Shown here piece after piece: positions 44,629 to 53,539 of a stretch of DNA of 64,000 bases. Below the pieces are notes generated by a model, which did not search any database, had not been told where the DNA came from, and saw only the letters and a list, made by a program, of their open reading frames with translations. Source of the DNA: Streptomyces sp. RPT161. GTDB taxonomy: Bacteria; Actinomycetota; Actinomycetes; Streptomycetales; Streptomycetaceae. A program made the translations under genes and the position numbers. Where the stretch lies: the NCBI RefSeq assembly GCF_027533845.1, contig NZ_JAPZVN010000029.1, positions 1 to 64,000 on the forward strand, given 5' to 3'. Numbering within the stretch: position 1 is the stretch's first letter; each line of letters begins with the position of its first letter.

Positions 44629-44722
44629 TTCTTGCTGTTCAGCGTCTCTCCGGACCAGGGCGATCACCTCCGGATCCCGCGCGGTGCGGGACTCGGTATG
44701 CATTCCCTTGAAGGAGACAGGC

Positions 44723-44926
44723 ATGGCCAGCGGTACCGTGAAGTGGTTCAACAGTGAGAAGGGCTTCGGCTTCATCGAGCAGGACGGCGGCGGCCCCGAC
44801 GTCTTCGCTCACTACTCGAACATCGACGCTCAGGGCTTCCGCGAGCTGCAGGAAGGCCAGAAGGTCACGTTCGACGTCACGCAGGGGCAGAAGGGCCCGC
44901 AGGCGGAGCACATCCGCCCCGCATAA
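44723..44926 (+). CDS. cspA: Cold-shock protein (CspA family)
   Basis: A 67-residue single OB-fold protein. [20 protein letters not shown] contains RNP1 (KGFGFI) and DVFAHY is RNP2. It binds single-stranded nucleic acid and melts RNA structure. AAGGAG lies 6 nt before ATG 44723. It is followed at once by a strong terminator, so it is a single-gene unit. Confidence 0.95.
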   Translation: MASGTVKWFNSEKGFGFIEQDGGGPDVFAHYSNIDAQGFRELQEGQKVTFDVTQGQKGPQAEHIRPA

Positions 44927-44938
44927 CGGCGTATGAGC

Positions 44939-44974
44939 GAGGCCCCGACCGGATGTCGATTCGGTCGGGGCCTC
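44939..44974 (+). terminator. Intrinsic terminator of cspA
   Basis: GAGGCCCCGACCG (44939-44951) pairs perfectly with CGGTCGGGGCCTC (44962-44974) around a 10-nt loop, followed by TCACTTTTT. Classic rho-independent form. Confidence 0.92.
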
Positions 44975-45156
44975 TCACTTTTTCCGCCCTCGGCAGGAAA
45001 ACTCGGTGCTGAACACCCTTACCAAGTCAGCGACCTCACCATCGTGGTGGATGCGGTGGTCACCGCAGTGAGCACCGCCGTCGGCCCCGGCTCCCGAGTC
45101 CGATCCGCTGTCCGGGGCTCATAGACGTTGGGATGTGGGACGGGCTCATGTCGGTC

Positions 45157-45199
45157 AGCGGGCCGCCCCCGGCGAGGTGCCCGCCGGGGGCGGCCCGCT
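45157..45199. terminator. 18-bp perfect GC hairpin, terminator of tetR
   Basis: AGCGGGCCGCCCCCGGCG (45157-45174) and its exact complement (45182-45199) enclose a 7-nt loop. No T-run. It lies 77 bp beyond the TetR stop (minus) and probably ends that transcript. The 44975-45275 stretch holds no gene. Confidence 0.75.
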
Positions 45200-45275
45200 C
45201 ACCGGCGCCACCCACACCGCGCTGGCACTCCCGTGGCCCCCGGTGGCGGGATGGTGGGCAAGGGGGTCCGAGGCA

Positions 45276-45950
45276 TCACCTCTGTCGGCTTGCGCTCTCC
45301 AGCCCGTCGAGGATCAGGTCGAGCCCGAAAGCGAACTCGTCGCCGTAGTCGTAGCCGGGGCGCAGTATGTGCTCGGTCACCAGCTCGGACATGTGCGGGT
45401 ACTGGTCGGTGGGGGCCTGCGCCAGGATCGCCTGCGCCAGCTCCGTGCTTGAGGCGGGAGTGTCGAAGGGCAGGCTGCGCTCCTGCAGGGCGAACCCGTA
45501 GATGTAGCTGTCGAGGACCGAGTACGCGTGCGCGGCCAGGGCAACGGAGAAACCCGCCTTGCGAAGGCACCCGAGGACGGCGTCGTGATGGCGCAGCGTC
45601 GCCGGACCGAGTGAGCTCCGCGACTCCATCAGGCCGATCGCCCAGCGGTGGCGGGACAGGATCTGGCGAACCTCGACCGCCCGTTGCCGCATCGCTGTCT
45701 TCCAGTGGTCATGAGGGGATGGCAGGTCGATCTCGCCGAAGACCAGGTCGACCATGCCGTCGAGGAGATCTTCCTTGTTGGCCACGTGCGTGTAGAGCGA
45801 CATCGCCTCGACCCCGACCGCCTCGCCCAGCTTGCGCATGGTGAGCGCCTCGAGCCCGTTCTCGTCGGCCAAGGCGACAGCCGCGTGCAGCACTTTCTGG
45901 CGGCTGAGTGGGATGCGGGGCGCCCGGTCGCGCGCGGGCCGCGGGGTCAT
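45276..45950 (-). CDS. TetR-family regulator
   Basis: A 224-residue repressor. The N-terminal helix-turn-helix (about residues 20-65) includes [21 protein letters not shown]; the C-terminal domain resembles the TetR_C tetracycline-repressor type ([31 protein letters not shown]). It is divergent from a zinc-less quinone oxidoreductase gene, with two identical-spaced palindromes in the gap, so it very likely represses that gene and itself. Confidence 0.88.
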   Translation of the reverse strand: MTPRPARDRAPRIPLSRQKVLHAAVALADENGLEALTMRKLGEAVGVEAMSLYTHVANKEDLLDGMVDLVFGEIDLPSPHDHWKTAMRQRAVEVRQILSRHRWAIGLMESRSSLGPATLRHHDAVLGCLRKAGFSVALAAHAYSVLDSYIYGFALQERSLPFDTPASSTELAQAILAQAPTDQYPHMSELVTEHILRPGYDYGDEFAFGLDLILDGLESASRQR

Positions 45951-45979
45951 CTGCGTCCTCCTGTCGTCGACCTTGACAA

Positions 45980-46014
45980 CCTTACAGAGTAAGGATCAAC
46001 CTTACGGCGTAAGG
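45980..46014. promoter_or_regulatory. Twin palindromic operators (CCTTAC-N3-GTAAGG)
   Basis: CCTTACAGAGTAAGG (45980-45994) and CCTTACGGCGTAAGG (46000-46014) share perfect 6-bp arms and are exactly 20 bp apart, about two helical turns. They sit between tetR (start 45950) and the oxidoreductase, so a TetR dimer pair could bind one face of the DNA. Confidence 0.82.
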
Positions 46015-46100
46015 ACATCAGATTCTAGAGCGTCGCGATGCAGCGCAAACAGTTCGCAAGCCCAACCCAGTCGGCAACTCCGGCTGCCGCGGGGACGACG

Positions 46101-47078
46101 ATGAAGTCGATCGTCCAGGACCGGTACGGGCCGACGCCCGAGGACGTGCTGCGGCTCGCGGAGATCGACACGCCCACGATTCGGTCAGACGAGGTCCTGG
46201 TCAGAGTGCACGCCGCCAGCGTGGACCGGGGTACGTGGCATGTGATGGCCGGTCTGCCCTACCCCATCCGGATGGCAGGGTTCGGTCTGCGCAGGCCCAG
46301 GAGCGCCAACCCGGGCCGCGCTCTCGCCGGAACGGTGCACATCGTCGGCGCCGGTGTGACCGGCTTCAAGCCGGGCGACGAGGTGTTCGGCATCGGCAGC
46401 GGCTCGTTCGCCGAGTACGCGCATGCGCGACCCGACAAGCTCTCCCTCAAGCCGGAAAACCTCGCCTTCGGCGAGGCGGCCGCCGTGCCCGTCTCCGGAA
46501 TCACCGCTCTGCAGGCGGTGCGCGACCACGGGCGAGTCCGGGCCGGACAGAAGGTGCTGATCGTCGGCGCGTCCGGGGGAGTGGGTAGCTTCGCCGTGCA
46601 GATCGCCAAGGCATGCGGAGCCGAAGTGACCGCCGTGTGCAGTACCTCGAAGCTCGACCTGGTCCGCGCCCTCGGGGCCGACCATGTCATCGACTACACA
46701 CGAGCGGACATCGCTGACGGCCAGGGCCGCTACGACGTCATCCTCGACATCGGGGGCAACCGCCGACTGTCGCGTCTCCGCGGAGCCCTCACTCCGACCG
46801 GGCGCCTCGTCATCGTCGGAGGCGAGACCGACGGACGGTGGCTCGGCGGCATCGACCGTCAGCTCAGGGCCCATGCGCTGTCTCCGTTCGTCGGCCAGAA
46901 CCTCGGTACCTTCGTCGCTTCGGAGAACTCCGCAGACCTGACGGCCATCCGCGAACTAATCGAGTCCGGCAAGGTCACACCCGCGATCGACCGGACCTAT
47001 CCGCTCAACGAAGTCGCCGCAGCCATCCGTCACATGCTGGACGGACGGACCTGCGGCAAGGTCGTGATCACCATCTAG
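46101..47078 (+). CDS. NAD(P)-dependent quinone oxidoreductase-like MDR protein
   Basis: A 325-residue medium-chain dehydrogenase/reductase. KSIVQDRYGPTPEDVLRL opens the GroES-like domain; GRALAGTVHIVGAGVTGFKPG and the Rossmann VLIVGASGGVGSFAVQIAKA follow. No structural-zinc cysteine cluster, as in quinone oxidoreductases. I prefer ATG 46101 (GGGGA 5 nt upstream); ATG 46038 would add 21 residues. The control by the divergent TetR suggests detoxification of a reactive carbonyl or quinone. Confidence 0.85.
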   Translation: MKSIVQDRYGPTPEDVLRLAEIDTPTIRSDEVLVRVHAASVDRGTWHVMAGLPYPIRMAGFGLRRPRSANPGRALAGTVHIVGAGVTGFKPGDEVFGIGSGSFAEYAHARPDKLSLKPENLAFGEAAAVPVSGITALQAVRDHGRVRAGQKVLIVGASGGVGSFAVQIAKACGAEVTAVCSTSKLDLVRALGADHVIDYTRADIADGQGRYDVILDIGGNRRLSRLRGALTPTGRLVIVGGETDGRWLGGIDRQLRAHALSPFVGQNLGTFVASENSADLTAIRELIESGKVTPAIDRTYPLNEVAAAIRHMLDGRTCGKVVITI

Positions 47079-47186
47079 GGCGTGAGTCGAATGTGCTGGC
47101 CCTGCGCGCCTGCATCGACCATGTCTACGGCGACCAGCCTGTCCCGTTCCGCCCGGTGTGGTCCGCCCGCCGCCCACTCACCCAGG

Positions 47187-47285
47187 GCGCTGGACCGCTC
47201 GCAGCCAGTGCTGCCGATGGTGTCCGGTGTCCCTGAACGCCGCAGCCACGACCACGTCCGCGCGGGCGCCACCACCCTGTTCGCA
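47187..47285 (+). mobile_element. IS630-family transposase fragment
   Basis: A short plus-strand match, ALDRSQPVLPMVSGVPERRS, then HDHVRAGATTLFA, is the central DDE region of IS630 transposases (usually LDRTQPVLPM...TTLFAALD). The rest is absent. The 47079-47418 gap otherwise holds no gene. Confidence 0.65.
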
Positions 47286-47418
47286 CCGGGCAGCCCGGCG
47301 TCCGCCTTCCGACGCGCGGGGCGACGGCTTTCGCGAGACGCTGAGAGGGAGGAGCGTGCGCGAAAGTGGCGACGCATTTCCAGCTGGAACCCGCAGCTAG
47401 CCAAGAAGGCGGGCCGTG

Positions 47419-47985
47419 ATGAGCGATTCGGATACGGGCGCCATGGGGCGGAGCCAGGGTGAGACGGTTCGCCTCTCGACGATCAGGCTGAGTGTCAACG
47501 ATCAGGCGCGGCAGCTTGAGGTGGATCCGCGGACCTCGCTGCTCGACGCGCTGCGCGAACATCTGCGCCTGAGCGGGACCAAGAAGGGGTGTGACCACGG
47601 GCAGTGCGGAGCATGCACCGTGCTGGTGAACGGCCGCCGGGTCAACTCCTGCCTGACGCTCGCCGTCATGCACGAGGACGACGAGATCGTGACGATCGAG
47701 GGCCTGGGCGATCCCGAGGACCTGCACGCCATGCAACGCGCCTTCGTCGAGAGAGACGGCTTCCAATGCGGCTACTGCACGCCCGGCCAGATCTGTTCGG
47801 CCGTCGGCATGCTCGCCGAGGTGGAGGCCGGCTGGCCCAGCCACGCCACGGCTGATGTGTCCGCGCCGCAGGTCGCGTTGAGCGACGAGGAGATCCGCGA
47901 GCGAATGAGCGGCAACATCTGCCGGTGCGCCGCCTACCCGAACATCGTGGCGGCCATCCGCGACACCGCGCAGGGAGGCCTGTGA
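47419..47985 (+). CDS. paoA: Aldehyde oxidoreductase, 2Fe-2S subunit (PaoA/YagT type)
   Basis: A 188-residue iron-sulfur subunit of the xanthine oxidase family. The plant-type cluster is [21 protein letters not shown]; the second is in [14 protein letters not shown] and [15 protein letters not shown]. No Tat signal is evident, unlike E. coli PaoA, so the enzyme may be cytoplasmic. AAGG precedes ATG 47419; GTG 47416 is an alternative. The stop overlaps the next start. Confidence 0.9.
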   Translation: MSDSDTGAMGRSQGETVRLSTIRLSVNDQARQLEVDPRTSLLDALREHLRLSGTKKGCDHGQCGACTVLVNGRRVNSCLTLAVMHEDDEIVTIEGLGDPEDLHAMQRAFVERDGFQCGYCTPGQICSAVGMLAEVEAGWPSHATADVSAPQVALSDEEIRERMSGNICRCAAYPNIVAAIRDTAQGGL

Positions 47986-48968
47986 TGAGGCCGTTCACCT
48001 ACGAGCGGGCGACGGACGCGCAGACGGCCGTCGCGGCGGTATCCCGACCCGGCGCGAAGTTCATCAGCGGCGGCACCAATCTGCTCGACCTGATGAAGCT
48101 CGACATCGAGCAGCCCAGCCATCTGGTCGACATCAGCCGGCTTCCGTTGCGGGACATCGAGGAACTCCCGGACGGCGGACTGCGCATCGGCGCCCAGGCG
48201 GCGAACTCCGACGTGGCCGCCGACGCCCGGGTGCGCACCCGCTATCCGGTGCTGTCGGAGGCGCTGGTGGCCGGCGCCTCTGGCCAGTTGCGCAACATGG
48301 CGTCCACCGGCGGAAACCTGTTGCAGCGCACTCGCTGCCCCTACTTCTACGACACCGCCGCGGACTGCAACAAGCGTGATCCCGGGTCCGGATGCTCGGC
48401 GATCGGCGGGTTCAACCGGATACACGCGATCCTCGGCGCCAGCGAGTCCTGCATCGCCACCAACCCCTCGGACATGGCCGTCGCGATGACCGTGCTGGGA
48501 GCGGAGATCGAGCTGCTCGACGCCGATCAGGCGGTACGCCGCGTCGCCATCACGGACTTCTACCGGCTGCCGGGCGACACCCCGCACATCGAGACCGTGC
48601 TGCGGCCCGGCGAGATGATCACGAGCGTCGTCCTGCCCCCGCCTCCGCCGGGCCGGCAGAAGTACCGCAAGGTGCGCGACCGGGCGTCGTACGAGTTCGC
48701 GCTGGTCTCCGTGGCGGCTGTCGTCTCGACCGATCAGGGAACGATCAGTGAGGCGCGGGTGGCGTTCGGCGGTGTCGCGCACAAGCCGTGGCGGTCCGTC
48801 GAGGCGGAGGCCGCGTTGACCGGCCGTCCGGCCACGATGGACACCTATCGCGCGGCCGCCGAGGCGGCGATGCGCGACGCGGTCGGGCAGGGGCACAACG
48901 ACTTCAAGATCGAGCTGGCCAAACGCACGCTGTGCCGCACGCTGGCGCAGGTAGCCCGGGCGAGCTGA
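47985..48968 (+). CDS. paoB: Aldehyde oxidoreductase, FAD subunit (PaoB/YagS type)
   Basis: A 327-residue FAD-binding subunit. [16 protein letters not shown] and [20 protein letters not shown] bind FAD. The stretch from RCPYFYD through ADCNKR and GSGCSAIGG to [13 protein letters not shown] has the four cysteines that bind the extra 4Fe-4S cluster in PaoB. GGGAGG lies 6 nt before ATG 47985. Confidence 0.9.
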   Translation: MRPFTYERATDAQTAVAAVSRPGAKFISGGTNLLDLMKLDIEQPSHLVDISRLPLRDIEELPDGGLRIGAQAANSDVAADARVRTRYPVLSEALVAGASGQLRNMASTGGNLLQRTRCPYFYDTAADCNKRDPGSGCSAIGGFNRIHAILGASESCIATNPSDMAVAMTVLGAEIELLDADQAVRRVAITDFYRLPGDTPHIETVLRPGEMITSVVLPPPPPGRQKYRKVRDRASYEFALVSVAAVVSTDQGTISEARVAFGGVAHKPWRSVEAEAALTGRPATMDTYRAAAEAAMRDAVGQGHNDFKIELAKRTLCRTLAQVARAS

Positions 48969-48977
48969 GGAGGCGGC

Positions 48978-51206
48978 ATGATCGGGCAACCTCTGAACCG
49001 CGTCGACGGCCCGTCGAAGGTCGCCGGCCGGGCCCCCTATGCCTACGAGCAATGGGAGGCCGGCCAGCCGCTCTACGGTTTCATCGTCGGCGCGACGATC
49101 GGCAAGGGCCGTATCACCCGGATCGACACGGAGAGCGCCGAACGCGCGCCCGGCGTGCACATGGTGATGACCCATCTCAATGCCCCGGCGCAAGGCCCTC
49201 GCGATGAGTCCATTCCGTTCGAGTACTGGCGCGCCCAGCCGGTGCTGACCGGACCCGACATTCACCATTACGGCGAGCCGGTGGCACTCGTCGTCGCCAC
49301 GGCCCTCGAGCAGGCCCGCGCGGCGGCCGATCTCGTCGAAGTCGAATACACCAGGGGGCGGGGACGTTTCAACTTCGCCGAGCAGGAAGACGAGGTGTAC
49401 ATCCCGAAGGTGGTCAACGCCGGTCTCCCCACCGACACCGCGGTGGGCGATTTCGATGCCGGATTCGACAGCGCGGACGTCAGGATCGACCAGTACTACA
49501 CGACGCCGTACGAGTTCTCGATGCCGATGGAACCACACGCATGTCTGGTGGAACCGCGTGACGAGGATCTGGTCGTCTACGTCAGCTGCCAGATCGTCGA
49601 TGCGGCGCAGACCTCGATCGCCAGCACTCTGGGGCTCGACCCGGCGCGGGTTCACGTCGTCACCCCCTTCGTCGGCGGGGGATTCGGGTCCAAGCTGGGC
49701 ATCCATTCCGAGACGATCCTGGCAGCGCTCGCCGCTCGCGCGTTGCGCCGACCAGTCAAGATCGCGATGACCCGGCAGCAGATCTTCCAACTCGTCGGCA
49801 TGCGCCCCACCTCCAGCCAGCGGGTTCGGCTGGGCGCGGGGGAGGACGGACGGCTGGCTGCGATCGCCCATGACGTCACCATGCACACCAACCCCGACGT
49901 GGAGTACGCCGAGCAGACCGCCGCCACGACCCGCAGCCTCTACGCGGCGCCCCACCGGTTGACCAGCCACCGGCTGGCGCCGCTCGACCTGCCGCGCGGG
50001 ACGGACGTCCGCGCACCGGGCGAGGCGCCGGGCATGCTGGCGGTCGAGTCGGCGATGGACGAACTGGCGCACACGCTCGACATGGACCCGGTCGAGCTGC
50101 GGATCCGCAACGAGCCCACCGTCGATCCCGAGCGGGACGTGCCGTACAGCGACCGGCACCTGGTCGAGTGTCTGCGCGAAGGTGCGCGCCGGTTCGGCTG
50201 GGAGCACCGCCCCGCCGCCCCGGCGAGTGTGCGCGACGGGCGATGGCTGGTCGGCTACGGCATGTCGGCCGCGATCCGCGGGCACTTCCAAGGGCCGACC
50301 GCGGCGCGGGTGCGGTTGGAGGCGGACGGCACCGCCGTCGTCGAGACGGACATGACCGACCTCGGCACCGGTACCTACACCGTCCTGACCCAGGTCGTGG
50401 CTGATGGCCTCGGGCTCTCGCCCGATCGGGTGCGGATCGAGCTCGGGCGGTCCGATTTTCCCTCCAGCTGGGGGTCCGGGGGCTCGTGGGGCGCCACCAA
50501 TTCGTGCACGGCGGTGCATCGTGCGTGCCTGGCCCTGCGCGAGAAGGTGCTGGTCGCGGCGGGCGGTGACACGCGCTCTCCGCTGCACGGCCTCGACCCG
50601 GCGGACGCCGTGTTCTCCGATGGCAACGTGGGTATCGGCGGCGCGTCCGAGGCAGTGAGCGAGATCGTCGCACGCAACCATCCCGAAGGTGTGGAGGCGG
50701 AGGGCGGGACCCGCTTCATGGGCGATGATCCGAACTACACGGCGTACTCGATCAACACCTACGGGGCCCATTTCGCCGAAGTGGGGGTCGACGCGGACAC
50801 CGCCGAGATCCGTCTGAGGCGGATGCTCGGTGTGTTCTCGGTGGGCCGCGTGTTCAACCCGAAGACGGCCCGCTCGCAGCTGATCGGCGGGATGATTTGG
50901 GGAGTCGGCGCGGCCCTTGAGGAAGAGGCCGTCGTCGACCCGCGATCCGGTGCCTTCGTCAACTGCGATTTCGCGCAGTACCTGGTGCCGGTCCACGCCG
51001 ACGTCCCGGACATCGACGCCGTCATCCTTGACGGGTTCGACGACAAGGCCAATGTCCTTGGCGCGAAGGGCGTCGGTGAGCTGGGAATCTGCGGGGCCGG
51101 CGCGGCGGTCGCGAACGCGGTGTTCAACGCCACGGGCGTGCGCGTGCGTGACTTCCCCATCACCATCGAGAAGGTGCTGCCCGGTCTGCCACTGCTGGAG
51201 GCCTGA
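48978..51206 (+). CDS. paoC: Aldehyde oxidoreductase, molybdenum-binding subunit (PaoC/YagR type)
   Basis: A 742-residue catalytic subunit. TPFVGGGFGSKLG, RAPGEAPGMLAVESAMDELA and the C-terminal GAKGVGELGICGAGAAVANA (with the catalytic glutamate in GVGE) are the molybdenum-cofactor motifs. GAGGAGG precedes ATG 48978. Oxidises aldehydes to acids. No PaoD/XdhC chaperone gene follows here, so maturation must use a protein encoded elsewhere. Confidence 0.9.
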   Translation: MIGQPLNRVDGPSKVAGRAPYAYEQWEAGQPLYGFIVGATIGKGRITRIDTESAERAPGVHMVMTHLNAPAQGPRDESIPFEYWRAQPVLTGPDIHHYGEPVALVVATALEQARAAADLVEVEYTRGRGRFNFAEQEDEVYIPKVVNAGLPTDTAVGDFDAGFDSADVRIDQYYTTPYEFSMPMEPHACLVEPRDEDLVVYVSCQIVDAAQTSIASTLGLDPARVHVVTPFVGGGFGSKLGIHSETILAALAARALRRPVKIAMTRQQIFQLVGMRPTSSQRVRLGAGEDGRLAAIAHDVTMHTNPDVEYAEQTAATTRSLYAAPHRLTSHRLAPLDLPRGTDVRAPGEAPGMLAVESAMDELAHTLDMDPVELRIRNEPTVDPERDVPYSDRHLVECLREGARRFGWEHRPAAPASVRDGRWLVGYGMSAAIRGHFQGPTAARVRLEADGTAVVETDMTDLGTGTYTVLTQVVADGLGLSPDRVRIELGRSDFPSSWGSGGSWGATNSCTAVHRACLALREKVLVAAGGDTRSPLHGLDPADAVFSDGNVGIGGASEAVSEIVARNHPEGVEAEGGTRFMGDDPNYTAYSINTYGAHFAEVGVDADTAEIRLRRMLGVFSVGRVFNPKTARSQLIGGMIWGVGAALEEEAVVDPRSGAFVNCDFAQYLVPVHADVPDIDAVILDGFDDKANVLGAKGVGELGICGAGAAVANAVFNATGVRVRDFPITIEKVLPGLPLLEA

Positions 51207-51285
51207 GTTGGCACAGTTTCGGCGCTGGGGCCGCCATTTCCCGCTCCCGCACCAGCCCCACCGGGCATCGCACCGTACCGCGTGG

Positions 51286-52749
51286 TCAAGCCATCGCAGT
51301 ACGCCCTGACGGCTCGTCCGGTGTGGTGGGAAACGGCCGGTGCCGGTGGCGTCGTCCTGGTTCGATCGGGCGGAGCCGGATGACCGCGTCGAGGCCACCC
51401 CCGGCCGCGGGACGCAGTTCGATGTCTCCGCCGCTGGCGTGGGCGAGTTGCTGGGCGATGGCCAGGCCGAGACCCGTACCGTCCGGGGAGGCGTTCGGGG
51501 CGCGCCAGAACCGGTCGAAGGCGTTGGCGCGTTCCACGTCGCTCATCCCCGGCCCCTCGTCGGTCACATGGATCTCCACGTATGCGTGGCCTGAGTCGCG
51601 GCCGGCAGCGACGGAGTGGGCCAGGGTGACGGTCGTGCCGGGTGGAGCGGCGCGCAGCGCGTTGGCGAGGAGGTTGTCGACGATCTGCTCCAGTGCGCCT
51701 GGCACCGCCCAAACCCGACCGACGCGGTCCCCGGCGAGGGCGATGACGATGCCGCGGTCGGTGGCGAAGGCGTTCCAGGTATCCGCCCGGTCGCTCAGGA
51801 TCACGTCGGGGTCCACTGGCACCGGGGCGGTCTCCGAACTCTCCGCGCGGGCGAGGGCAAGGAGGCCCTGGATCATGCGGACGAGACGGTCGATCTCGGA
51901 GAGGGCGCTGTCGAGGTTGTGCTGAGCGTGCGGATGGAGGTCGGGTTCGAGGTTCTCCAAGCGCAGCCGCAAGGCGGTGAGCGGCGTCTTGAGCTGGTGG
52001 GACGCGTCGGCGGCGAAACGGTGCTGGGCACGCAGCAGATGTTGCAGGCGGGTCGCGGTGCGGGTGAACTCGCCTGCCAGACGGCGCAGTTCGGGAGGGC
52101 CGAGGTTGACTGCGGGTGGTTCGGTCAGGGATCCGTCGGCGAGCTGGGCGGTGGCCCGTTCCAGTTCGCGCACCGGGCGGGTGATCCAGCGGGCGAGCGC
52201 GAACCCTATTACCGTCATGGCGGAGAGAACGGCCAGTGCGGCGGCGGCCAGTGCCATCCACGCCGTGTGGATACGGTTGATTGTCTCGAAGGTTGGGGCG
52301 CTTAGCCGCACGGCACCGCCGACCGTCGTTCTGTAGGCCACGGGGGCGGTCGAGTAGTAGACCTCCCCACCCAGCGTGGCATCGCGCATGGTGCCGCTGG
52401 TGCGCTGGTTGCGGAGGGCGGCGGCGATGTCGGGGGCCCGGAAGAGGTTGCGGTGGGGCCCGGCGGCCGCGGACGCTGAGTCGGCGAGCGTGTTGCCGTG
52501 CCGGTCGACGATGGTCACGCGGGTGCCGGCGCGGTGGGCGTATTTGGCGAGCAGCGCGGGCAGTTCCCGTGCGTCAGAGGTTTCCACGTCCTCTTCGACG
52601 AGTTCGGCGAGCACGACGACGTCCCGTTCCAACGAGGTGGACACCGTTGAGGTCTCACTGCGTGCGTAGACGATCCCGAAGGGGATCTCCAAAGCGAGCA
52701 GGACGAGCAACGCCAGGGTGAGGTAGCTGAGCAGCAGGCGTCGGACCAT
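51286..52749 (-). CDS. Sensor histidine kinase in the second siderophore operon
   Basis: A 487-residue kinase of the OmpR-partner type. Helix 1 lies at residues 6-28, an extracytoplasmic domain at about 30-160, helix 2 at 164-186, then HAMP. The H-box has His251 (AADASHQLKTPLTALR), followed by a HATPase domain with DNLLANALRAAPPG and DGTGLGLAIAQQLA. It starts 10 nt after the response regulator stop without a ribosome site, implying coupling. Its signal is unknown. Citrate, siderophore or metal is a guess from location. Confidence 0.88.
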   Translation of the reverse strand: MVRRLLLSYLTLALLVLLALEIPFGIVYARSETSTVSTSLERDVVVLAELVEEDVETSDARELPALLAKYAHRAGTRVTIVDRHGNTLADSASAAAGPHRNLFRAPDIAAALRNQRTSGTMRDATLGGEVYYSTAPVAYRTTVGGAVRLSAPTFETINRIHTAWMALAAAALAVLSAMTVIGFALARWITRPVRELERATAQLADGSLTEPPAVNLGPPELRRLAGEFTRTATRLQHLLRAQHRFAADASHQLKTPLTALRLRLENLEPDLHPHAQHNLDSALSEIDRLVRMIQGLLALARAESSETAPVPVDPDVILSDRADTWNAFATDRGIVIALAGDRVGRVWAVPGALEQIVDNLLANALRAAPPGTTVTLAHSVAAGRDSGHAYVEIHVTDEGPGMSDVERANAFDRFWRAPNASPDGTGLGLAIAQQLAHASGGDIELRPAAGGGLDAVIRLRPIEPGRRHRHRPFPTTPDEPSGRTAMA

Positions 52750-52759
52750 GGGGCTGGTG

Positions 52760-53539
52760 TCACTGCTGGGTGGTGCGCGGGGGGCCGGTCGGGTGGGGCG
52801 GGTCGGTGGGCACGGCGAGGCGGAACCCGACTCCCCGGACGGTCTCGATCCAGGTGGGGCGATCCAACTTGCGGCGCAGCGCGGCGATGTGGACGTCCAG
52901 TGTCTTGGTCGGACCGAAGAAGTGCGGGTCCCACACCTTGTCGAGGATGTGCTGGCGCGAGTACACGGCGCCGGGGTCGTCGGCGAGCAGTGCCAGCAGG
53001 TCGAACTCCTTCGGGGCGAGGGCGATCGGCCGGTTGCCCGTGTGGACCTGTCTGGTCCGCCTGTTGATGACCACGTCCCCGATGTGCTGCGAGGTCCGGT
53101 CGGCCTTCGGCCCCGCGTCTTCTTCGCAGGACGGCGTGGCGGCGGGGTGAGTGCGACGTGTGACGGCGCGGATCCGGGCCACCAACTCCCGGAGCCCGAA
53201 GGGCTTGGACAGGTAGTCGTCGGCGCCGAGTTCGAGTCCCACCACACGGTCGGTCTCGTCGGCGCGTGCGGTGATCATGATGATGGGCACGTCCGATCGG
53301 CTGCGCAGCGCTCGGCAGACGTCGATGCCGTCCATGTCGGGCAGTCCGAGATCCAGCAGGACCATGTCGGGGAAGGCGGCGCCGAGGGCGGCGGCGCCGG
53401 TGCCGACCCGGTCCACGGCGAAGCCGTAGCGGCCCAGCCCTTCGACCAGCGGCTCGGCGATGGTGTCGTCGTCCTCAATCCGCAGTACGCGCACCTGGGC
53501 AGACTCGCACATATCGGACAGTGGTTGAGGTGTTGTCAC
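52760..53539 (-). CDS. OmpR/PhoB-family response regulator
   Basis: A 259-residue regulator. The receiver has IEDDD, phospho-acceptor Asp63 in LLDLGLPDMDG and Lys in LSKPFGL; a linker of about 30 residues follows, then a winged helix (LAPKEFDLLALLADDPGAV; LDVHIAALRRKLD; TVRGVGFRL). GTG 53539 overlaps the MFS stop (GTGA) and has AGGAAG 5 nt upstream. It is the penultimate gene of the siderophore operon. Confidence 0.9.
   Translation of the reverse strand: MTTPQPLSDMCESAQVRVLRIEDDDTIAEPLVEGLGRYGFAVDRVGTGAAALGAAFPDMVLLDLGLPDMDGIDVCRALRSRSDVPIIMITARADETDRVVGLELGADDYLSKPFGLRELVARIRAVTRRTHPAATPSCEEDAGPKADRTSQHIGDVVINRRTRQVHTGNRPIALAPKEFDLLALLADDPGAVYSRQHILDKVWDPHFFGPTKTLDVHIAALRRKLDRPTWIETVRGVGFRLAVPTDPPHPTGPPRTTQQ

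Noticed and set aside
44933..45124. Short plus-strand ORF after cspA
   Set aside because: It starts inside the terminator hairpin and has no ribosome site.
47934..51398. A very long open minus-strand frame (about 1154 codons) opposite the paoB and paoC genes
   Set aside because: High-GC antisense shadow. The plus strand encodes clear aldehyde oxidoreductase subunits, and the antisense peptide is Arg/Gly/His-rich with no domain.
52750..53247. A kinase frame running back through the response regulator region
   Set aside because: The extra N-terminal part is low-complexity shadow of the regulator gene. The kinase proper starts at the membrane helix at 52749.
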